Source: Thysanoteuthis rhombus
Taxonomy: Eukaryota; Mollusca; Cephalopoda; Oegopsida; Thysanoteuthidae
Direction of reading: 5' to 3'
Assembly: GCA_963457665.1 (NCBI GenBank)
Contig: OY735209.1
Location: forward strand, 62,413,475-62,477,474
DNA length: 64,000 nucleotides
The notes beneath the pieces were generated by a model. That model ran no database searches and had not been told where the DNA came from. It saw only the letters and a program-made list of their open reading frames with translations. Shown piece by piece: positions 1 to 9,958 of this stretch. How positions within the stretch are numbered: the stretch's first letter is position 1; every line of letters begins with the position of its first letter. Position numbers and translations under genes: made by a program.

Positions 1-79
1 AAGAAAACATGATAAATGTGAAATATATCAAAGTAGTAAAACTACTTTGATATATTTCACATTTATCATGTTTTTTCTT
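1..79. repeat. Near-perfect palindrome (foldback)
   Basis: Bases 1-37 are the reverse complement of about 41-79 around a 3-base centre, with only two extra T in the right arm. Such a young hairpin is typical of a foldback MITE. The left edge of the window cuts its flank, so a target-site duplication cannot be checked. Confidence 0.85.
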
Positions 80-1762
80 CATTTACATTTACTTCCAGGA
101 AAAATGATATTAAGGGTCATTTGAACAGTTTTGTTCCGTATTGTTGTCTGGTTAAAGCCAAACTCTATTCCAATGTTACCTTTACTTTCACCACATTTAC
201 ATCTTTTGATTATGTCAAGTTTAATGTCTTAAGTAATTACTTTCCTTTTTATTTTTTTTCTTGTCTTCTCTCAATTGTTGTATCACTATTGTACTCGGAC
301 ACCGTTAAAGGGGCAAATATCTTTAAGTACGCAAAGAATTACACTGTAGACATGATTTGAGCATGGACCCCAATTTTCAAAAAGTCAAACTCTGCTCTCA
401 AAATAATAGCTAAATACAAAACAAAATGCTGTGGGGCCGATCATAAGGTTACACCAGCTGTAAAAAGAGGACAAACAGACAAAAACATTTCACTGGTCAA
501 TGAATGGAACTTGATCCTTTCCCTATTATCTTTATTGAAACTTGCGACTTGTGGATTTGAGTTTTGTCTAAAGTGGAACCTTCTGTCTTCCTACCAGACT
601 AGCCTCACCATACTCTCCCTCCCCCCATGAGTTTTTCCTCATTTCTCTATGAATTACAAGGGCCTTGAAGAAGTTGAAGGGTGTCCATCTACCTCTCCTC
701 CCTGGATCTGCCAGTGTACGCTATGCATTTACAGTAAATGATACTAACTTGACAGCTATTTTCACTCACCATCGGAAAATGACACTCATCACTTTTCATG
801 CAGCAAAGAGGAAAACTTAGATCAAGGTTTGCAAAGATAGAAAATTTGTTACTATGCGGATTCACTTATAACATGGTAAAAAAATTATGGACTCCAGATT
901 CCATGTTATAATAGATCTACAGTGTAATTTCTTTCAGAAACATTAAAAAATATGAGTTCTTCTTAAAGTTTGTTTTTAAGTCTCTCTATAATAGAAGAGG
1001 AATTCAGTTAAACCCTTATTTAGAGTCTTTGGGTATGTGATTTCCATGAGAGACCAAAATAAACTAAAATACAACACATCTTTTTTTGCTTAAAATACCC
1101 CAGCTCTCTGTCAACTTTCGCACTGTTCATTCTCACATGTGATTTCTAGACAGGTTACTTGTCTGTCCTCTTAGTCCTGTTTTTTTCAACAGGGACGGGT
1201 TAGCAACTTCATCACATATTTCTTCTTATTAACATTATTATTGTTACGATTTTGAAATTGTGTTAATCAAAATTTACTGTGTATATAAAGGAATGATTGC
1301 AATTAATTTAACAGTGTTAATGAAAACTTTCTTCAAACAAAGCGGCAGTAATTAAGAGATACCTGAATTTGCTCAACTTTATCACACACACTCATTCTTA
1401 ACACAATCCTTCACATTTTCTCAAAAGATTCGTATTGATGTGTAAAAAATATATTTTATACAATTTAGAACAATCCAGAATATTAACTTCGTCTATCATC
1501 TGAATACCAGCTTGTGTCGAAACGGCGAAGTTCAACACTAGATGGACAAAGTGATTTGCGCTATGTCAGTTAGATGTCACTACCTTAGATAATGTGTAGC
1601 ACTCAGTTAGGGAATCATTGCATTAACCAATATTTCTTATCAGTTTGAAAGTATGAATTAAAAACCTAGCTCAAAGTAGAGTATCACCTTAATTTTTATT
1701 ATAAATTTATTCTGTAATACGATTCCAAATGTTAATGATTGTTTTCTTTTATTTCTTTTTAG
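80..1762 (+). other. Intron of the SLC7-like gene, upstream part
   Basis: This AT-rich stretch ends in a pyrimidine tract and AG at 1761-1762, directly before the transporter exon. I see no exon, RNA gene or well-bounded repeat in it. The short open frame at 121-360 lacks codon structure and family similarity. Confidence 0.6.
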
Positions 1763-1931
1763 GTGCCATTATTCATTCCTGTTCTTGTTATTTTTGGTGC
1801 CATTTACCTTATAGTAACACCAATCATTCTTGATCCACGCATTGAATTCTTCTATGCATTTATGTTTGTTGTCAGTGGCCTTTTGGTATATTTCCCATTT
1901 ATTCACTACAAAGTGAAGTTGCCGTATCTTG
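1763..1931 (+). CDS. SLC7A9-like: SLC7-like exon encoding TM11-TM12
   Basis: Acceptor: a T-rich tract ending in AG at 1761-1762. Donor: GTAAGT at 1932-1937. The reading frame starts in phase 0 at the first exon base and leaves one base, G, which joins AT of the next exon to make Asp. It encodes 56 residues with two membrane helices separated by the loop TPIILDPRIE. Confidence 0.88.
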
Positions 1932-3247
1932 GTAAGTATAAAAACTGTTCCCTTGTTATCATACAGTTTCCATCTTGTATGTTACCTGGATATTTAGGAA
2001 AAAATTTCTCATCTTGAACTTACACTCAAGGAATGGTGGGGAAATGAAGATGCCACTTACATTACGCTTGTCTCTCTTCCGCTCTCTTTTATCTAACTTG
2101 AGCAATCTACTAGGTTCTTGCAGTTAGGAGACACGGATGAGCAGAGGGATTAGTGCCTCACCCTGCTAAGGGGGTGGTCATGAAATTTTGTAGGAATGAA
2201 GTCCCGGAGACTCGAGACATGCAAGGATCACAAGAGGTGATGCACTGGCCTCCGTACTCCTTTGGGAGTCGTCTCTTAAGGGACAGGATGTTTTACCTTT
2301 TATTCTGTCACACTGGCTCCTGACATATTAGGAGTGTGGAAAGATGCATACATGCCTTTCCCAAGGGTATTAGTGTGGAGTGAGTGTAAACTGTCCCTAG
2401 CAGAGTCTGAACTCAGCTTACCGATCCCATTTCCTGTGTCTTTAACCACCCAGCCCTCCATACGTCAGTGTCCAGACAATAATATGTTATATGTCTGTAT
2501 AAATACTATTATCACTGATGTTAAATCTTCAGCTTCACATAGAATGCAATATTTGACTGATTGAATTTGGCAGAGCAAATATCACTAAATTAACATGGAA
2601 GTGCTTAAACATTTCAGACATTTTCGGCATCTTTTTGGGGGGGTGCTATTTTTCCTCAGTTAGTGCTTTTTGGCAGTTTAACTAGCATGAAAATATTTGA
2701 GTTAGCAACATCGAGTTTTGTCTTGGCAATTTTTTTTGCTAACACCCATGTAAATGCATAGCTTCTTAAAAGTGATAGCTTCTATTCAAATTTCTCTTGA
2801 TTGTCCCAAATTGCTTCTAAATCAGGTAAAAACTAATAATCTAATCTATCTACAGTTTTCTAGCCCCCACCAAGATTAACAATGGGTGCAATAAAATTTC
2901 ACTGTTACAAATGCCTGGGCAGTAAGGTAGTTTGGGGAGAGTGATTTTCCCCACTTACACTCTTCATCAATCACTGTGGCATGCCCTAGACAAAGTATTC
3001 TTTGTCCAGATATCTGGTGATAAGACAGAACACAGATATGGATTCATACCTTTCCTCTTTTTTTCTCGGCCTCAAACATGTAAACAGCAGAATTTTCTGT
3101 GAACTGCTGAAAATATTTTATCTGAGGGAGATGTCTGGTGGAGTGCATCCAGGCTCGTCCATGGAATTGTCACTTTCATCTGTATTGTCTGATCACTTCA
3201 CATCCACAATGCTAACATATTTATATATATACACGTGTGTGTGGGTG

Positions 3248-3304
<57 letters not shown>

Positions 3305-3815
3305 ATTAGTACAAAAGAGAATAAAACAACCCATGTTTTTATGAAAATTTATCCTTTGTACATCTCTGTATTAACATATGCTCTAAAAGGACATTAATAC
3401 AAACAATAAGATATTCAGTATGTGAGCATGATAAGAGTCCATTAAAACCATTTTTAAAAAGTTGATATTTTCATTATTTTTAGAGCTACGAAGCTTAGTC
3501 TTTTTTTTATTTCAAGTTTGAACACTCTGCATTGTGGGGTGTTCAAGCCTCAAAATGAAAAAAATGCTGAGCATTGTAGCTTGAAAAATAATGAAAATAT
3601 CAACTTTTTAGAAATGGTTCATCAGGCTCTTATCATGCACAACACCTCAACTATTCTAGATACTTTCATGTTTTAGCTTTCCAGAAACTAAATGAAATTT
3701 CAAGATTAAATATATCTACCAGAATTTTCTTCAAGATTTTATTTATTTATTTACAGATAAAATTACACGGAGCCTCCAGCTGATATTAATGATTTCATCT
3801 CCTCACAGTGAGTGA
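1763..3815 (+). CDS. SLC7A9-like: SLC7-family amino-acid transporter light chain, C-terminal end
   Basis: Two exons, 1763-1931 and 3757-3815, join in phase (one base carried over) to give the last 75 residues and a TGA stop. Seen: two hydrophobic segments at residues 3-20 and 28-47, with PVLVIFGAIYL, TPIILDP, SGLLVYF and IHYK, then a short tail, DKITRSLQLIL. Known: heteromeric amino-acid transporter light chains (SLC7A5-A13) end with TM11 and TM12 and a short cytosolic tail. In human SLC7A9 the same place reads PVLMTL, APIISKP, SGLLFYF, VHYK and then a similar ITMHLQ stretch. Inference: a plasma-membrane amino-acid exchanger of b(0,+)AT type that would pair with an SLC3 heavy chain. The intron is 1825 bp. 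The tail is about as short as in the family. The 5' exons lie outside the window. Which SLC7 paralogue this is cannot be settled from 75 residues. Confidence 0.85.
2115..2465 (-). repeat. tRNA-derived SINE (Ser/Leu-like head)
   Basis: On the - strand the 5' part, about 2465-2385, reads like a class II tRNA. It has an A-box-like GGCTGGGTGGTTAAAG and a B-box-like GAGTTCAGACTC. A non-tRNA body of about 270 bp follows, down to about 2115. The mismatches in both boxes suggest an old copy. It lies in the SLC7 intron, opposite to the gene. Confidence 0.55.
3249..3302. repeat. (TA)n microsatellite
   Basis: About 25 uninterrupted TA units following a GTGTGTGGGTG tract. Confidence 0.95.
3421..3643. 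repeat. Long-TIR foldback MITE
   Basis: A left arm of about 65 bp (3421-3489) is matched in reverse complement by 3578-3643. Both arms carry GCATGATAAGAG at the outside and ATGAAAATATCAAC or its complement further in. The loop holds a second small inverted repeat around GAACACTC/GGGTGTTC. No transposase is present, so this is a non-autonomous element. Confidence 0.75.
3757..3815 (+). CDS. SLC7A9-like: SLC7-like terminal coding exon
   Basis: Acceptor: TTTATTTACAG ending at 3756. The exon supplies two bases to complete Asp and then reads KITRSLQLILMISSPHSE and TGA at 3813-3815. The amphipathic stretch after IHYK matches the position and style of the short SLC7 C-tail. A GTGAGT at 3808 could act as a donor just before the stop, but the only candidate downstream exon (4465) is inside a MITE. 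A possible poly(A) signal AATAAA lies at 4201-4206. Confidence 0.75.
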
Positions 3816-4456
3816 AAAGAGACGAATCTGTTGATTGGCAAATGAGGAAAAAAACATTTAATTATTTTTCTCGGTAATAATGATCTGAAGTTTTTGTTAA
3901 AGTCGAAAAGGATTCATATCATGAATCATTCTGTAACCTTTTCAAGTCTTACCTATCAGGGCGCTCAATGCCTGGATCAAAATGTCTCAGTAGAATTTTA
4001 AGGGAGATCTATGGAACTTGAAAATTCCAGCAGAGATGGTCATAGAAACCTGGGGATACATATATATAATCAAGAGTTAGGGAAGGGTTAATATTGATTT
4101 CAAAATTTCTATCAGTGAAAATTCATTATCGATACAAACTGAAAATTCATAAGTGCACAAATTTGCAGATGTCTAAATCTACACTTGTCAAGTCAGGAAA
4201 AATAAAATTGCACCTTTTATCCAGAGAAAATTAGTTGATAAATTAACTGACGAGAAAAAGAATGTTAGCATATATTTTCAAAGAAAACTTATTGAAATAT
4301 TTCAGAAAGAGTCATTTGTAAAACTTGACAGTGTTTTTAAAAGAAAATATATTTTACAATGTTGAGAAATCTACAATTATACAGATTTTGAATATCATTA
4401 TTCTAGGAAAATGATTTTGATGCAAAATGATTTACACTTGTTATTTCTCTGTATAG

Positions 4457-4682
4457 TTTTTTCAGACGGTTGTCCTCATCTTGGCTTATTTTTTGAACTC
4501 AACATTAACCCCACCTGAAATTAAACAGTGGAATGAGCACATTCCAGCTGAGAGCCATGATCCCTGCCCCCTACGTCTCGGTGATTGGAAGAATACCAAT
4601 TCATCATCTGAAGATGGTACAATTGCAGAATAGTTGTGTTCAAGGAATGAACCAAGATGAGGACAACTATCCGAAAAATTCT
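4457..4682. repeat. MITE with ~45-bp terminal inverted repeats
   Basis: GGTTGTCCTCATCTTGG at about 4470 returns inverted as CCAAGATGAGGACAACT at about 4655. Outer bases and inner GAACTCAAC/GTTCAAG-type stretches also pair, at about 80% identity over 45 bp. This explains why an open frame with an apparent acceptor occurs here downstream of the transporter gene. It is not an extra exon. Confidence 0.75.
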
Positions 4683-4783
4683 ATACATAACCATAATCTT
4701 TCATCTATAAGATTCAGACAAAAATTGTTATTTTTTATCGAGCGCAGTAACTGATTTTATATATTTTTCGCATCATATATGTA

Positions 4784-5622
4784 TTAGGTTGTTCGTAAAG
4801 TAATGTTGATTTTTTGGAGAGGGAATAAGAAATGTTCAATTTCACAAAATTTGAATGAATTTGTCAGGAACATAATCATCATTATTAGGAATAACATCCA
4901 AGTCCAATATGAAATTATTTTATCCTTTATTGAAAGTTGGGGATTCCCAACAAAATAAAGGGTTAAAATTATTCCTAAAATCTTCAACTTTGGTCTTCAG
5001 AAAGTGTCTTATTATTTGAAAATGACAATGCAAGCAAGCAATAATCTGTGGAGAAGATCAAATCATTATGCTGTGGAAATCTACCTCAGCATCTACATTC
5101 AGTAGACTTCAAATTTTCATTTATTCAGATCACTTGAATACTTTTTTTAATAGCAGAACCTTTAAAAGTAAGGAACAGATTCATTCAGCATTATGACTAT
5201 CCAAGATTCTTTCAACAAGCAATATAAGAAATTGTTTCATAGATTTATACAGAAAACTGCTGATTTGAACCACAGAAAGTGTGTAATTTTTCTATGATGA
5301 CATATCAGTGCCAACTGAATAAAATTAATCAAATCATTAGATTGGAAAGAATAACCCCAGCATATCTATTCAATGGATTTGATACCTTCAAATCTTCATT
5401 TATTTAGACCATTCAAAGACTTTTTTTAGTGATAGAATCATTCAAAGTAAGGAAGAGATTAATTCAATATCATTAGGATTCTTCTGATTTCTCAAGAAAG
5501 AATCAAATTCCTTGTGGACTTTGGTCATTGCTAATATCGATGATTGTGTTCTTATTTGTCACTTTATTTGAACTGGTTTTATTTCCCCCTCGAAACAAAT
5601 AACACTTTTTGAACAACTTTAT
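4784..5622. mobile_element. Decayed mariner-like element
   Basis: The left end TTAGGTTGTTCGTAAAGT after a TA and the right end (rc TAAAGTTGTTCAAAAAGTG) resemble mariner terminal inverted repeats. Inside, + strand translation gives scattered matches to the C-terminal third of a mariner transposase: a PQHLHSVDFKF stretch in place of the family's PYSPDLAPSD, then a KTF-like block. That block occurs twice, near 5085-5200 and 5358-5470, so part of the element is internally duplicated. Many stops interrupt all frames. Confidence 0.5.
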
Positions 5623-5703
5623 ATAGATTTATTTTTACATTTTTTTTTTTTTCAAATGTTTCTATATTATCCTGTAAAATGCTCAATTAAAAAGTTTCTG
5701 TGG

Positions 5704-5824
5704 TAGGGTTGCCATATTTGGCTAGATGGGTAGATAATCTTAGCTTTGTTATTCCAATTCCTGTGTTGGGTTAGTCTGAGATGAAGCTTGATCACACTCG
5801 TTCTGGCCAAATCTGGCAACTCTG
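5704..5824. mobile_element. hAT-type MITE, short copy
   Basis: The termini TAGGGTTGCCATATTTGGC and GCCAAATCTGGCAACTCTG are inverted copies. They are flanked by TTCTGTGG (5696-5703) and TTCTGGGG (5825-5832), an 8-bp target-site duplication with one mismatch, as hAT elements make. The element is 121 bp and shares its ends with the copy at 14062-14263. Confidence 0.75.
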
Positions 5825-6086
5825 TTCTGGGGTCAATTGGAAGCCGTTTCTAGTAAATAAGGCTGGTGAATTTTGAAGCAATATTTTTTAGGAAAAAATG
5901 TGCATTATTTTGTGGAAAATACAGTAAGTTAGAGCTTTGAACTCGCTTGCTGAAAAATCAGTTTGGGGAAAAAAAATTCTTATTGTATGATTTTAGTCTG
6001 CTGCTAATTCATTTTTATCACCATTACAGAATAAATATTAGATCAGGCATCCAATAAGATAGAGGATGGCTGAATATCTGAAGTAT

Positions 6087-6091
<5 letters not shown>

Positions 6092-6137
<46 letters not shown>
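6092..6137. repeat. (TA)n microsatellite
   Basis: TA units with one G interruption. Confidence 0.9.
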
Positions 6138-6205
6138 GATTAAAATACTTTTTCTTAGAATTCTATTTTCAATTCCTGTCATTTAATGCAAAAAATAAAC
6201 TCTTA

Positions 6206-6665
6206 AATCATCATCATCATCATCATCATTGGTCTTTTAGTGTCCATTGTTAGGCATAAACCTTCTCTCAGATTTGCCAGATTTTGCTATCATAGGTATC
6301 GTGGAGCCAGTACTTATAAAACTTTAGTTCATCGTGCCATCTTATTTTCCGTCAGTCAGTTTTGCATATGATCTCAGGGGATCCATGTTTTGAGTCGTGA
6401 TATCCAGCAGCATGACCAGCCCTTAGCCATTTGAGTTTTTTTTTAATGGATCCCCTGATATTTCTGACTCCTTTTTTTCCTTTAATATACTTGTGATCTC
6501 TTCACGTGACGTTGGGCATGATTCTTTTGGGATTTTTCTTGTACTTGAAGGTTGAATGTGCTCAACCGAAAACTTGCCAACCTAAAGACCTTTGCTTGAT
6601 TTCTTCTTTTGAGCATTTCATGGAGATTCATTAGGAAATCTGAAAAACAGCATTTATCTAAAGAT
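6206..6665 (-). mobile_element. RTE-like LINE, 3' fragment
   Basis: Read on the - strand, it encodes the C-terminal end of a non-LTR reverse-transcriptase polyprotein. It has a KWLRAGHAA-like stretch in place of the usual KWRWAGHVAR and then KIRWHDEL, ends in QWTLKDQ, and is followed by a (GAT)n tail (6208-6229 as ATC on +). The (GAT)n tail and the wording are shared with the copies at 30606, 37776 and 55868. It is 5'-truncated with several stops and frameshifts. Confidence 0.75.
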
Positions 6666-6950
6666 ATCAAGAAATAAGTTAGTCTGACAATATTTTTGTA
6701 GAATATATAAACCTTTCTTCAACTGCAAAACAAATTCACTTTCTGCTGTCATTTCATCATAGGTCATTTTTAGGAGATTAAAAAATTAAAGAAATTTGCG
6801 AGAATAAAAGTTGAATTATTGGAAGATAGGTTTCCAATAATTAACATAAGCATGTATGCATGTTCATTCTCCACTTATGTTGCAGGGTTGAGAACACAGG
6901 TAATTGTTAGTAAGAACCACTTCCGGTGAGCTAGGTCCGTCAAAACTCTC

Positions 6951-7212
6951 TGCTTACAGTACCTGGTATTCCCCAATGGTCACCCATCTAGGTACTGACC
7001 AGGCTTACTGTTGCTTAACTTAGGTGATCTTTTGGGAACCAGTGTGTCCAATTGGATTGAACCTCTCCCCAATGCTAAGGAATCATGCCTCAATCTAAGT
7101 CCTTGCAGTGAGTGGTTAGAGGAGAGTCATTGAATACTATTTCTGGTATGATTTGGTGGTGGATTAAACCATGGCCTACATAACTAGAGGCAAGCACTCT
7201 ACCATTGGGACA
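6951..7212 (-). repeat. Composite SINE: tRNA-like head plus 5S rRNA-like segment
   Basis: On the - strand the 5' end (7212-7150) resembles tRNA-Gly. It has the A box TGGTAGAGTGC followed by TTGCCT, and the B-box-like GGTTTAATCC. A body of about 100 bp follows. Then 7049-6951 aligns along its whole length with animal 5S rRNA from about base 28 to the 3' end: ACTGGTTCCC, GATCACC, AAGTTAAGCAAC, GCCTGGT, AGTACCTAGATGGGTGACC, GGGAATACC and TGTAAGC. The 5S internal promoter region is therefore recognisable. The first ~28 bases of 5S are absent or unrecognisable. The copy is diverged and not a functional 5S gene. Confidence 0.7.
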
Positions 7213-8068
7213 TGGTAATCAGTAACTAAGTAAATGTTTAATCCCATGTACACATAGAATTAAAAATCAATTAAATGATTATAGGTTTCCAAAGGGATTT
7301 TTTTCTACAATCAGACAAACTTGTTCACTTCTGTCAACAAAGTTGAAGAGGTATACATATTTGGTTGTGTCTTTCCTTCTGTTTGTCTACACGTTCATCC
7401 CCAAAAGTACTGAATTGATTCCATTTTGAAGAGGTCATTTAGTACTGTTTTGACCTCTTTCATCTTGTAACCTTGACTGGACCACAGCAAAATGTTGGAA
7501 AACAAACTTTTCTAATAGTGTGGGATATAGAATGATATATTTCTTATATAATTCATATAATATAAACTGTAACAAATGTATTAGCTTATGCTTTTTGATT
7601 AGTAGTATTAAAAGAAATTTATGAACATCGAATTATGTTGGATTTGTAGTTCTTCGATCTGATTATTAGCAGTTATTAGATTTTTATACATTCGGTTTAA
7701 TGAGTCGGTTTATAAAATACTGAATTAGAGTTCAAGTGATTCAGAGAATTCTACTGGTAGATGCACAAACTAATGGTGGCAGATTCAAAACATTTTAGAT
7801 TAAAGGAGTTACTGGACAAGAGAGGTACAGCCTCTATTACTATAGCATAAATCATAGGATTTCGGTAGTGAATGCAACCTTCCAATAAGAAGAGACCCAA
7901 TTTCAGTCTAAATTTCACGTTTTTAGTTCAGTTTTTATATCTGGCCCCTGTCTGGTCATCTTGTTCAATGCCGTAGAGCCGACAGCACTCTTGCCAGGCA
8001 GCCTATTCGATAAATACCCTTCTTGACAAAGTGATATTTTACCAACTTGGCTTCTTACCATTTTGTTG

Positions 8069-8099
<31 letters not shown>

Positions 8100-8315
8100 C
8101 AACCTGTAAATGGTGCGGGGGGGAAAAAAAGTGAATTTTCTTGAAAATAAAATTATTTTACATCTTAATAACACAGGAAGAGCACTAACAGTATAATAGA
8201 ACAATCTAAAATTAATTTTTGTGAAAGATCAGAGAAATAATCCAGCTGATACCCTAATCGAAATTTTTAAAAATTAGTTGTTTTTTCTTGGCTTTGCTAA
8301 GAAGAAAAGACCAAA

Positions 8316-8402
8316 ATTGAGACATTTATAAACAATACATATAAAGCTGGAAGGAAATTGACATTAGGAAGAGATTGATTGTGATAGAAGAGGTCAGCTA
8401 TT
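8316..8402 (+). repeat. Dispersed repeat, copy 1
   Basis: ACATTTATAAACAATA through AGATTGATTGTGATAG and GAAGAGG is repeated in the same orientation at 9886-9958 with about 85% identity. The upstream TTTCTTGGCTTTGCTA recurs near 45815. Class unknown. Confidence 0.6.
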
Positions 8403-8588
8403 TCATTGTATTCTGCTTTATTTGTTTATTTTCTTGACTGATACCATTATGTTATCTTCTGGAGGGTGATAGTATCCATGTAGGCATTCTATATATATCA
8501 ACTCTCACATATGTGTGTGTGTGTATGTGTACATAATGGGGAAAATAGGTAAATTCTGCAATAAGGGTTGAATAAATTCAAGAAAAGT

Positions 8589-8762
8589 GTAAAAAAAGGA
8601 AAGCCAAACTTTTTAGGTATAGTGCTCTCTTTTATTAAGCCTTAACCAGGTTTTCAGAAGGCTGATGCGATTCTGTTTCCAGAAACAGAATCACCTGAAG
8701 ACAAGTATGAAATCGGTTAAGGCTTATTTTTATACCTAAAAACCATGGCTGTCTTTTTATAT
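8589..8762. repeat. Palindromic MITE
   Basis: The outer arms (GGAAAGCC..TTTTTAGGTATA and its complement, ending ATGGCTGTCTTTTT), the inner arms AAGCCTTAACC/GGTTAAGGCTT, and a perfect central GATTCTGTTTC/GAAACAGAATC make nearly the whole 174 bp one hairpin. Confidence 0.75.
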
Positions 8763-9885
8763 ATATATATATATATATAATGATTCTTTTTTTTTTTTTG
8801 TTTCAAGAAGGGGAACTATCTCAGAAATTCAATCATATATGTAATTCTGCACAGAAAATAAGTGGTAAATAAATTACTTAGAAAGGGTCAAATGTCATAA
8901 TGGATGCTAAAAGATCAAGTGATAAATATTTTTGAAGAAAAAAAAAAGAAGAAAAGAGGCTGAGGGGAAAAAAAAAATCATTGACAAATTTTCATTTTGT
9001 ATTTAAAACTATTTTTGCTTCATTTGAAAAAAAAATTTGTTTTTCAACATTTTTAATGCATCAACCTTTTGCTTTGTAATCATTCATCTCTCTGGATTAA
9101 AAACAATTTGAAAAATGAATTCGTCTTCTGGTACATATTTGGAATATCAAGATTTTACTTCTTGGTTTCAGGTTTACAATTTTATGAATTTTGATTGGTC
9201 GTTTCTTCTTATTCAAACATTTAACCCAATATTAATAGCAATGTTCAAATCTGAATGTAATTTACCATTTAAATTTTTTTTTTTCCCAATTAAGACAAAA
9301 AAAAAATGTAAAAAAGCATTAATACCATATACAGCACTGTACAATATAAAATTCTAATGGAGAATATATAATATTTACTTACCTTTTTGACTGTACATTT
9401 CAGTGATTCCAAAAGTGACCAAAAATTTCATCTAAAATCTATCATTGAGATCCATGTGCTCATAAATAAGATTCATTTTAGGTAAATATTAGTTATTATG
9501 AAAGAAAAATAAAAAGGTGATTGACAATACTCCAATGACTATGGGATTGTTAGTCCCTATATCGTGTGAGGGAGAGCAGGAATGATTGTTGGTTCTGTGT
9601 AGTAAGAAGATGGTTGTATTGGCCGAGGACAAAGGAATTAGTCACCATGTGCTTTGAGTTTACCACCACATGCTGGGATGTCACAATAAGTGTTGAAGAA
9701 GATGGAAGTGGCCATCTTGTTTAGATATAAACATCCAGTAGCCATTTTTGTGTCTTCAGTTAGATGCTAGAATCTATGTGCACCACGTATGAGGGGATTA
9801 AACATTGTGAACAATCGGAATAAGGACAAATACGAATGTTTAGATGAACAAATAGGACATAAATTTAATGATTTGACAAATAAGA

Positions 9886-9958
9886 CATTTATAAACAATA
9901 AAAGCTGGAAGGAAACCAGCATTAGGAAAAGATTGATTGTAATGGAAGAGGCCTGTTT
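9886..9958 (+). repeat. Dispersed repeat, copy 2
   Basis: Second copy of the 8316-8402 sequence, with a short deletion after AAACAATA. Confidence 0.6.

Larger units (their letters stand above)
1932..3756 (+). other. Last intron of the SLC7-like gene
   Basis: A GT-AG intron of 1825 bp. It holds a tRNA-related SINE (2115-2465), a (TA)n tract (3249-3302) and a long foldback element (3421-3643). Open frames at 2334-2564 and 3002-3397 fall on these repeats and are not genes. Confidence 0.8.

Noticed and set aside
4465-4623. Possible extra C-terminal exon of the transporter after a GTGAGT at 3808
   Set aside because: The apparent acceptor and open frame fall inside a MITE whose arms pair across 4457-4682, and exon 3757-3815 already ends in a family-like tail with a stop.
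6951-7049. A 5S rRNA gene
   Set aside because: The first ~28 bases are missing and the rest is diverged, so it is a repeat-borne 5S-like segment and not a gene.
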